From Clostridiales bacterium (GTDB lineage: Bacteria; Bacillota_A; Clostridia; Tissierellales; Sedimentibacteraceae), in the NCBI GenBank assembly GCA_003514865.1, contig DOON01000167.1:1-5198 (forward strand): a stretch of DNA of 5,198 bases, in the 5' to 3' direction. Position numbers and translations under genes: made by a program. Under the pieces are notes generated by a model. That model made no database searches. It was not told the DNA's origin and saw only the letters and a program-made list of their open reading frames with translations. Every line of letters begins with the position of its first letter. Within the stretch, counting starts at the first letter, position 1. Shown one piece after another: positions 1 through 4,436 of the stretch.

Positions 1-1324
1 GGTAAGCAACACTGTATTCCTGACGGCTCGAAATCAGCCGGCTTAATGTCTGCTCAATTATTACATTTCCCGGAAGCCCTGTAAGTGGGTTTTGGTGTTT
101 TGCGGCTGACACCTCAAGCTCCGTGGATTTTTGAAGCAAATCCTTAATGGTTACTGTTCCTTCATAGTTGCCGTTATCCGTAATTACTATAAAATCATAA
201 AGCTTGTCATTAGTTCGGTTCATAGCCATATTCGATACCATATTGACGGGTACGTCTTTTTCTACACTCAGAAATTTTCTGTCCATTATTTCTGAGATAC
301 ACTTATTGTGATAAAGCGAATATCCATAGTTTCCACTTAATTTCAGCGCTATTTTTTCCCTTGTGACAATCCCCGCAGGTATGTCCCCATCCAGCACGCA
401 TATTCCGGAACAATCCTTGTCCTTCTTGAATATTTCATATACGTTGTCCACCTTTTCCTTTAAATTAACAACGTATGACCTCCGCGATAAATTTTTAATA
501 AAAATCTTTGATGATGATCCAAAAGTTAAATAATCCTTATTAAGATTTATTTCGGAAATGTCTTTTTTAACCTGTTTACTTATTTCCATTATTTTTTCAT
601 CCGGCTTCTGAATATAATACCCCTGTCCATACTGAACTCCAAGATCGATGACAGTTTTCAGCTCCTCATAGGTTTCTATCCCTTCTGCTATAATTGATAT
701 GTTTGATGCATTTGAGAATTCCACCATTCCCTTTACCAGCGCATGCTTGAGCATGTCCTTGTCTATCCCCCTGATAAGATTCATGTCAAGCTTTATAAAA
801 TGGGGACTTACTTCACTTATGAGATTCAATCCTGAATATCCTGCTCCCGTATCGTCTATTGCTATGCTGTATTCCTGATTCTTATAATATGTAATTGTCG
901 ATTTAAAGCTGCTGATATCAGTTATCACATTTCTTTCAGTTATTTCAAAAATTATGCTGCTGGGGTTGATTTTATACTGTCTGAGAAATTCCTTTGTAAA
1001 TCCCGTCTTGAAATTTTCATCATGTATAATCTGAGGATTTACATTTATGAACAGCTTCTTGCTGTAAGAAGGAATCATAAATATAAACGCCGCTTCAAGG
1101 GCCTTCGTCCTGCATAGCAGCTCCAACTGCCACAGCCGGTTGTATTTCTCTGCCGAAGCAAATAATTCATCCGGATTGCTTATACTGCTTTGACATATAA
1201 TTCTGCTCAATGCCTCATGTCCGAAAATGCTTCCGTCTTTCAGAGAAACTATTGGCTGAAATATTGTTCTTATTTGCTTGTTGTTAATTATATAATCCAA
1301 ATCCTTTTCAATCTGTTCAAACAT
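1..1324 (-). CDS. EAL-CBS-GGDEF cyclic-di-GMP signalling protein, 3' end cut by window edge
   Basis: Cytosolic c-di-GMP turnover protein; 441 codons are visible and the C-terminus lies outside the window. Residues ~15-245 form an EAL phosphodiesterase domain with the expected catalytic and metal ligands in place: E37 in HEAL, N94 in FINVNP, E127 in FEITER, D157-D158 in IDDTGAGYSG, K178 in KLD, E214 and E217 in AEGIET, Q234 in GQGYY. I infer it can hydrolyse c-di-GMP. Residues ~280-327 and ~350-397 resemble two CBS motifs, which in this family sense a small ligand, often a nucleotide. NPLTGLPGN at 412-420 is the typical opening of a GGDEF domain, but the GGDEF motif is beyond the edge, so cyclase activity cannot be judged. 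No signal peptide or membrane segment is seen. The ATG at 1324 has GGAG (1333-1336) eight bases upstream on the minus strand. It is divergent from the chemoreceptor gene. Confidence 0.93.
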   Translation of the reverse strand, partial: MFEQIEKDLDYIINNKQIRTIFQPIVSLKDGSIFGHEALSRIICQSSISNPDELFASAEKYNRLWQLELLCRTKALEAAFIFMIPSYSKKLFINVNPQIIHDENFKTGFTKEFLRQYKINPSSIIFEITERNVITDISSFKSTITYYKNQEYSIAIDDTGAGYSGLNLISEVSPHFIKLDMNLIRGIDKDMLKHALVKGMVEFSNASNISIIAEGIETYEELKTVIDLGVQYGQGYYIQKPDEKIMEISKQVKKDISEINLNKDYLTFGSSSKIFIKNLSRRSYVVNLKEKVDNVYEIFKKDKDCSGICVLDGDIPAGIVTREKIALKLSGNYGYSLYHNKCISEIMDRKFLSVEKDVPVNMVSNMAMNRTNDKLYDFIVITDNGNYEGTVTIKDLLQKSTELEVSAAKHQNPLTGLPGNVIIEQTLSRLISSRQEYSVAY

Positions 1325-1337
1325 CTTTCATTCTCCA

Positions 1338-1362
1338 CTTAATCCTAATATTGTGGATTAAG
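1338..1362 (-). repeat. Perfect 8-bp inverted repeat beside the ribosome binding site of the EAL gene
   Basis: CTTAATCC (1338-1345) and GGATTAAG (1355-1362) are exact inverse copies separated by 9 bases. In the minus-strand transcript the hairpin would end one base before the TGGAG ribosome binding site of the EAL-CBS-GGDEF gene. It has no U tract, so it is not a terminator. It could be a protein operator in DNA or a translation-modulating hairpin in RNA; the sequence does not decide which. Confidence 0.5.
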
Positions 1363-1404
1363 ATAGCGCGCGGAAATCATTTTTAATACAAATGCAGGTA
1401 ATTG

Positions 1405-1473
1405 CTGTGTAATTTTTGTGTAAATTATTATAACGCCTTGAGCATATGTAAAAAACATTAAATTTTTACACAG
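1405..1473. repeat. Three TGTGTAA boxes between the divergent signalling genes
   Basis: TGTGTAA occurs at 1406-1412 and again at 1417-1423, exactly 11 bases apart, about one helical turn. An inverted copy, TTACACAG, lies at 1466-1473 and matches CTGTGTAA at 1405-1412 over eight bases. The copies flank the candidate minus-strand -10. The layout is what a regulator binding site for one or both divergent genes would look like; the binding protein is unknown and AT-rich DNA makes chance copies possible. The rest of the 221-base intergenic region holds no gene, and I find no convincing vegetative promoter for the chemoreceptor. Confidence 0.35.
1427..1432 (-). promoter_or_regulatory. Candidate -10 element for the EAL-CBS-GGDEF gene
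   Basis: A consensus TATAAT lies on the minus strand about 100 bases upstream of the start codon. The hexamer 17 bases further upstream is a run of T (1450-1455) and is a poor -35, so only the -10 is persuasive. It falls between the second and third TGTGTAA boxes, which would suit regulation by a bound protein. Confidence 0.35.
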
Positions 1474-1545
1474 AAATTCTTTTGATTTTACCGTTATAGG
1501 CTATATTTAGATACTGACAAATACACGATAATACAAGGAGATAAT

Positions 1546-3243
1546 ATGTATATCAAGTTAAATAAAACAACAGTAAAAAAGCTGAATCCAGAAAATATGA
1601 GGCTTGATAAGAAACTATCCATTTCATTTGCGGTAATAATAATACTGTTTATTATACCTGTTTTCGTAAGCCTGTTGAAATTCAGTGAAACCGTAAAATT
1701 CCTGAAAGAAATTAATAATATAACAATACCTCAAATTTACACTGCATCCACTGTCTCCACTAATCTGAAAGAAATAGAAAAAAATTTGTACGCCTCCACG
1801 CTTACAGACAATACAACCAAAAAAACGGAGTATATTTCTTACAGCAATAACCTCTACGATAGTACGGTCGTCAGCCTGAACGAGCTCAGGAGTGCTTCGT
1901 CAGAAAGCAGCAGCCATGTAGATAAAATACTTGAATTATTTTTAAAGGAAGCCGAAATCAGAAATGAAATAATGAACAGCAAGTATAAAAGTGATGCCTC
2001 CAGGATTATTTTTAACTCTTATGAACCCATTGTAAATGAAATAAATTTAAATCTGAACATGCTCACGGAAAATATAAACCGTGCTTTGCAGGAAAAAACA
2101 ATTGAGCGTGACAGAACTGCCTGTTTTTCAATAACACTTTCTGTATTTACGTACTTGGCCACTGTTGTTCTCGCACTGTTTATATCCAAAACCATAACGT
2201 CCAGCATAACAAATCCTCTGACTCAAATTGAAAATCTTGCAATGGCATTGGCAGAAGGAAGGCTGGACTACAAAATAACATATGAATCCGGAAATGAAAT
2301 CGGCAGATTACCTGAGTTATTAAAAAAATCTACGGCATCTTTAGCCGAATATATAAATGAGATAGATGCTGTAATGAAACAGCTATCAGATGGGAACCTG
2401 ATTATAAATACGGCTGGACAATATAAAGGCGATTTCAGGAAAATCGGAGCTTCCATAGAAGCATCTGCAGATATGCTGGCTAAAACCATGAAAAATATAA
2501 ATCAATTGTCCTCTGAAGTTTCATCATGCTCAAATAAAATTTTATTAAGCACAACAGATATTTTAAATGGTGCAGATGAGCAGTCAATTTCAGTCGAAAC
2601 AGCATATGCAGCAATTAAAGATATATCGTCCTATATCAGGACAAATACAGAAAAAACTTATGATGCAGAAAATCGCCTGCTGGGTATTGACAGTGAAATA
2701 GCATGCTGCAGTCGGAAAATGAACGAGATGGTAGATGCCATGTCAGAAATAAGCGTAAAGTCAAAAGAAATAGAAAAAATAATAAAGATAATCGATAATA
2801 TAACACTCCAGACCAACATATTAGCATTGAATGCAGCCGTAGAGGCAGCACATGCCGGTTCTTCAGGCAAGGGGCTTTCCGTTATTGCAGACGAAGTCAG
2901 AAGCCTTGCTGAAACCAGTTCTGAATCGGCTAAGAACATATCTGTTCTGATTGAAGATAGTATAAATGCAGTATTTAAAGGAAAAGAAACAGCTGATGAA
3001 ACCTCGTTGTCCCTATCAAAGGTCAGTTCAGGAACCAATGATGTCTATACCAGAGTAAAGGAAATTTCATCTATATCCGGGGAACAGTTGGCTGCCATAG
3101 AAAATATAAAATCTGTTATAGGGCATATTTCAAATGTTGTGTCGATAAATTCATCAGCATCAAAGCAATTATATGCAGACAGTCATGAGATGTCTTCAGA
3201 AGCGCAGGAGCTTCATAATATGGTAAGTAAGTTTGTGTTCTGA
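1546..3243 (+). CDS. Methyl-accepting chemotaxis protein (transmembrane chemoreceptor)
   Basis: Complete 565-residue receptor that passes signals to the CheA/CheW array. Order: short cytoplasmic start; transmembrane segment ~25-45; extracytoplasmic region ~46-192, helical in character and similar in size to a four-helix-bundle sensor; transmembrane segment ~193-214; HAMP ~214-270 beginning near ITNPLTQIE; a second HAMP-like stretch ~270-311 with SDGNL and GDFRKI; signalling domain to the C-terminus. The hairpin tip is ~412-472 with QTNILALNAAVEAA (422-435), GKGLSVIADEVRSLAE and SAKNISVLIEDS. The usual arginine of the AARAG tip motif is histidine here (H436), and the usual following glutamate is serine (S439). 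There is no C-terminal CheR-binding pentapeptide; it ends KFVF. ATG at 1546 has AAGGAG (1535-1540) five bases before it. Ligand unknown. The gene is divergent from the EAL gene and convergent with the acetyltransferase gene. Confidence 0.95.
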   Translation: MYIKLNKTTVKKLNPENMRLDKKLSISFAVIIILFIIPVFVSLLKFSETVKFLKEINNITIPQIYTASTVSTNLKEIEKNLYASTLTDNTTKKTEYISYSNNLYDSTVVSLNELRSASSESSSHVDKILELFLKEAEIRNEIMNSKYKSDASRIIFNSYEPIVNEINLNLNMLTENINRALQEKTIERDRTACFSITLSVFTYLATVVLALFISKTITSSITNPLTQIENLAMALAEGRLDYKITYESGNEIGRLPELLKKSTASLAEYINEIDAVMKQLSDGNLIINTAGQYKGDFRKIGASIEASADMLAKTMKNINQLSSEVSSCSNKILLSTTDILNGADEQSISVETAYAAIKDISSYIRTNTEKTYDAENRLLGIDSEIACCSRKMNEMVDAMSEISVKSKEIEKIIKIIDNITLQTNILALNAAVEAAHAGSSGKGLSVIADEVRSLAETSSESAKNISVLIEDSINAVFKGKETADETSLSLSKVSSGTNDVYTRVKEISSISGEQLAAIENIKSVIGHISNVVSINSSASKQLYADSHEMSSEAQELHNMVSKFVF

Positions 3244-3256
3244 CAGCTTACTTACC
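3222..3256. repeat. 10-bp perfect inverted repeat across both convergent stop codons
   Basis: GGTAAGTAAG (3222-3231) and CTTACTTACC (3247-3256) are exact inverse copies around a 15-base loop; U-G pairs could lengthen the stem on each side in the plus-strand RNA. The stop codon of the chemoreceptor (3241-3243) lies in the loop and that of the acetyltransferase (3248-3250 on the minus strand) in one arm. Neither strand has a T tract after it, so it is not a classical intrinsic terminator, but it may still mark or protect the 3' ends of both converging transcripts. Confidence 0.55.
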
Positions 3257-3676
3257 GCAGCCCCCTCCCACATCTCCTGTTTTAACCATCAGGCATCTTC
3301 CGTTTGCGCCGGAATCAACCTTTTCAAACCCTATATTTTCAAAAATAGCCATGCATCCGTCACATACATATGCATATGTTTTTTCAGCTCCCATGTTTAC
3401 TGCCCTTCTCACAAGCATTCTTACGATTAAGTCACCGTAATTTTTCCCTCTATGCTCGTTTACAACACCTACATTATCTATGAAATACCTGCCCTCTTTA
3501 AACAGCAGCCTGCCTGTTCCCGCAGGAGCACCCCCTTCATAGACGACAGCACTAAAAGCAAAATCATCGTATATATCGGATGCATCCTCATCACAGCCCT
3601 CATACAGGGCATTTTTTCTTATTTCCAGAACATCCTTTAAATTATCTCTTCCCTGGAACCATTTAGTGTGTATCAT
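3248..3676 (-). CDS. GNAT-family N-acetyltransferase
   Basis: Predicted 142-residue cytosolic protein that would transfer an acetyl group from acetyl-CoA to an unidentified acceptor. Residues ~10-60 give the N-terminal helices and strands; FIDNVGVVNEHRGKNYGDLIV (~65-85) is the acetyl-CoA-binding motif A, with the R-G-K-N-Y-G pyrophosphate loop; GAEKTYAYVCDGCMAIFENIGFEKV (~96-120) is the following strand and the typical FENIGF helix-to-strand turn. Length is normal for a single GNAT domain. It has five cysteines (28, 105, 108, 128, 140) and ends in a glycine-rich GGGCGK tail. I chose the ATG at 3676 because GGAGG (3681-3685) lies four bases upstream; a TTG at 3697 would add seven residues but would put this ribosome binding site inside the gene. 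It ends four bases from the chemoreceptor stop. Substrate unknown. Confidence 0.88.
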   Translation of the reverse strand: MIHTKWFQGRDNLKDVLEIRKNALYEGCDEDASDIYDDFAFSAVVYEGGAPAGTGRLLFKEGRYFIDNVGVVNEHRGKNYGDLIVRMLVRRAVNMGAEKTYAYVCDGCMAIFENIGFEKVDSGANGRCLMVKTGDVGGGCGK

Positions 3677-3711
3677 ATAACCTCCGCTCAATAGCAATCG
3701 CTTTGTAAAAA

Positions 3712-3740
3712 ATTATAGCATGTATTTGAGAAAAAAGAAA
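3712..3740 (-). promoter_or_regulatory. Extended -10 promoter of the acetyltransferase gene
   Basis: On the minus strand TGC-TATAAT (-10 at 3717 down to 3712, TGn at 3720-3718) is a perfect extended -10. The -35 region (TTTCTT at 3740-3735, 17-base spacing) is weak, as is common with extended -10 promoters. The start codon is about 36 bases beyond the -10. Confidence 0.6.
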
Positions 3741-3758
3741 TATTTGCATTTTATGCTG

Positions 3759-3786
3759 TTGTAGTCCTTACTGAATATGTTATAAT
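3759..3786 (+). promoter_or_regulatory. Extended -10 promoter of the XRE regulator gene
   Basis: TATG-T-TATAAT at 3776-3786 is a full extended -10, with TTGTAG (3759-3764) sixteen bases upstream as a partial -35. It is divergent from the acetyltransferase promoter; the two -35 regions lie about 18 bases apart, with a small palindrome GCAT-TTT-ATGC at 3746-3756 between them that could be an operator. Confidence 0.65.
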
Positions 3787-3818
3787 ATATACAAATAGTC
3801 AAAAAAGAGGTGATTTAT

Positions 3819-4007
3819 TTGACATTGGGCGAAAAGCTAAGGCAGGTCAGAAAAGAAAGAGATATGACAAAGCAGGAGCTTAGCATTGCATTGAATGTTC
3901 CAAAGGAAAGAATAAAGCTGTATGAAATTGGCGAAGAAGAGCCATCGGAATTTTATTTATCAAGCTTTGCACAGTTTTTCAATATATCAAAGGATGATTT
4001 AATATAA
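3819..4007 (+). CDS. Small XRE-family helix-turn-helix regulator
   Basis: A 62-residue protein made almost entirely of one Cro/C1-type DNA-binding domain. LGEKLRQVRKERDMT (3-17) is helix 1 and the turn; TKQELSIAL (17-25) is helix 2; VPKERIKLYEIGEEEPS (27-43) holds the recognition helix and the usual E-x-G-x-x-x-P connection; the rest forms the last two helices and ends SKDDLI, a typical XRE ending. No sensor domain is present. I chose TTG at 3819 because AAAGAGGTGAT (3804-3814) places GAGG eight bases upstream. A GTG at 3810 would add three residues but overlaps the ribosome binding site. It is the first gene after its own extended -10 promoter and lies upstream of the leader of the TM1266/ABC genes, so it may regulate those, itself or the divergent acetyltransferase. 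Function beyond DNA binding is inference. Confidence 0.87.
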   Translation: MTLGEKLRQVRKERDMTKQELSIALNVPKERIKLYEIGEEEPSEFYLSSFAQFFNISKDDLI

Positions 4008-4016
4008 TAATAAACA

Positions 4017-4046
4017 TCTGAATATCTGAGCCTGAGGCTGTCTGAG
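4017..4046 (+). repeat. Clustered CTGA repeats with a short hairpin
   Basis: CTGA occurs at 4018, 4026, 4032 and 4042, in the contexts ATCTGA, ATCTGAG, CCTGAGG and TCTGAGGG. The central part, AGCC-TGA-GGCT (4029-4039), is a four-base-pair inverted repeat with a 3-base loop. These could be repeated protein-binding sites in RNA or DNA, or the first hairpin of the leader. The unequal spacing (8, 6 and 10 bases) weakens a simple operator reading. Confidence 0.3.
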
Positions 4047-4047
4047 G

Positions 4048-4088
4048 GCAAGGAAAAATATTAAGTATGCTATACTTTAATTCCTTGC
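4048..4088 (+). promoter_or_regulatory. Alternative (antiterminator-like) hairpin
   Basis: GCAAGGAA at 4048-4055 is an exact copy of the terminator's downstream arm at 4093-4100, so it can pair with TTCCTTGC (4081-4088) and block terminator formation. The bases enclosed by this stem contain a second perfect hairpin, AAGTAT-GCT-ATACTT (4063-4077), which would help bring the arms together. Two mutually exclusive folds sharing one arm is the hallmark of transcription attenuation; that it works this way is inference. Confidence 0.5.
4066..4076 (+). promoter_or_regulatory. Possible extended -10 promoter overlapping the attenuator
   Basis: TATG-C-TATACT matches the same TATGnTATAxT form as the XRE promoter with one mismatch in the -10. 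There is no recognisable -35 at 16-18 bases (GGCAAG/CAAGGA). If used, transcription would start near 4083, inside the left arm of the terminator, which would give the TM1266 transcript its own start and a 5' hairpin instead of an attenuator. The match could also be a by-product of the AAGTAT/ATACTT hairpin. Confidence 0.35.
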
Positions 4089-4106
4089 GCCTGCAAGGAA
4101 TTTTTT
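4079..4106 (+). terminator. Intrinsic terminator between the XRE and TM1266 genes
   Basis: AATTCCTTGC (4079-4088) and GCAAGGAATT (4093-4102) form a perfect 10-bp stem with a GCCT loop, followed directly by a run of six T (4101-4106, the first two in the stem). It starts 72 bases after the XRE stop codon and 69 bases lie between its end and the TM1266 start. It either simply ends the XRE transcript or acts as the off state of an attenuator for the downstream genes. Confidence 0.85.
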
Positions 4107-4111
4107 ATATG

Positions 4112-4146
4112 CCAATTTATGCGACCATCGGGAACGAATAAATTGG
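4112..4146 (+). promoter_or_regulatory. 9-bp stem with GNRA-type capped loop before the TM1266 ribosome binding site
   Basis: CCAATTTAT (4112-4120) and ATAAATTGG (4138-4146) pair perfectly. The 17 bases between them contain TCG-GGAA-CGA (4128-4137), a three-pair helix with a GGAA tetraloop of the stable GNRA class, stacked directly on the long stem on the 3' side and offset by a 7-base bulge GCGACCA (4121-4127) on the 5' side. It lies 18 bases before GAGGAG. As RNA it would be a compact element that could affect stability or translation; no T tract follows, so it is not a terminator. Confidence 0.5.
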
Positions 4147-4175
4147 TGAATGTGACTGCGATTTGAGGAGATGTT

Positions 4176-4421
4176 ATGGATAAGCGAATCGGTGTGATTG
4201 GAATTGTAATCGAGGACCAGGACTGCGTAACTGAGGTGAATGATATTCTCCATCAATATGGAGAGATTATTGTAGGAAGAATGGGTGTGCCCTATAGGGA
4301 GCGTGGATTGAATGTGATATCACTGAGTGTGGACGGAACCACAGACGAAATCGGTGCACTCACAGGTAAGTTAGGAAAATTAAAAGGATTGAGCGTTAAG
4401 AGTGCATTATCAAAAAAATAA
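4176..4421 (+). CDS. TM1266-family putative regulator of the iron-only hydrogenase system
   Basis: Complete 81-residue cytosolic protein. The sequence IGVIGIVIEDQ (5-15), a central helix with VNDILHQYGEIIVGRMGVPYRERGLNVISL and a closing DEIGALTGKLGKLKGLSVKS (57-76) match the TM1266 family, known for a small ferredoxin-like alpha/beta fold related to ACT-type domains and for lying beside [FeFe]-hydrogenase maturation genes. Its molecular role is not established; the regulator name comes from gene neighbourhood. ATG at 4176 follows GAGGAG (4165-4170) by five bases; a nearer ATG at 4171 is out of frame. It is followed after 15 bases by the ABC substrate-binding protein gene, so the two are almost certainly co-transcribed. 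No hydrogenase or maturase gene is visible in the window. Family assignment is from recall of the sequence pattern, not a search. Confidence 0.85.
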   Translation: MDKRIGVIGIVIEDQDCVTEVNDILHQYGEIIVGRMGVPYRERGLNVISLSVDGTTDEIGALTGKLGKLKGLSVKSALSKK

Positions 4422-4436
4422 AAATTTGGAGGAAGC

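Larger units (their letters stand above)
4008..4175 (+). other. Structured leader of the TM1266/ABC importer genes
   Basis: This 168-base gap has no gene. In order it holds CTGA repeats with a short hairpin (4017-4046), an upstream sequence that can sequester one terminator arm (4048-4055), an AAGTAT/ATACTT hairpin, an intrinsic terminator (4079-4106), a stem with a GNRA-type cap (4112-4146) and the GAGGAG ribosome binding site (4165-4170). I do not recognise a named riboswitch class. An attenuator or other cis-acting RNA is the likeliest reading. Confidence 0.5.

Noticed and set aside
1421..1447. Sigma-D/sigma-28-like promoter for the chemoreceptor (TAAA, 15 bases, GAGCATAT)
   Set aside because: The -10 part matches GCCGATAT at only five of eight positions, so in AT-rich DNA it is not distinguishable from chance.
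1325..1545. Possible c-di-GMP riboswitch next to the EAL gene or the chemoreceptor gene
   Set aside because: None of the conserved core segments of the class I or II aptamers can be seen on either strand.
2019..3038. Minus-strand open frames of 62-126 codons inside the chemoreceptor gene
   Set aside because: They are antisense shadows of a well-supported gene, lack ribosome binding sites and resemble no family.
3233..3640. Plus-strand open frames of 65 and 62 codons over the acetyltransferase gene
   Set aside because: They are antisense to a clear GNAT gene with its own promoter and ribosome binding site.
3677..3697. Longer acetyltransferase start at TTG 3697
   Set aside because: No good ribosome binding site precedes it, while GGAGG sits correctly for the ATG at 3676.
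3810..3818. GTG start at 3810 for the XRE gene
   Set aside because: It overlaps the ribosome binding site; TTG at 3819 has ideal spacing and the XRE fold begins right after it.
4121..4162. GGGAAC, GGTGAA and GACTGCG in order, recalling parts of the cobalamin riboswitch core
   Set aside because: The B12-box and the other conserved segments and helices are missing, and the spacing is wrong; the GGGAAC part is explained by the local GNRA-capped stem.
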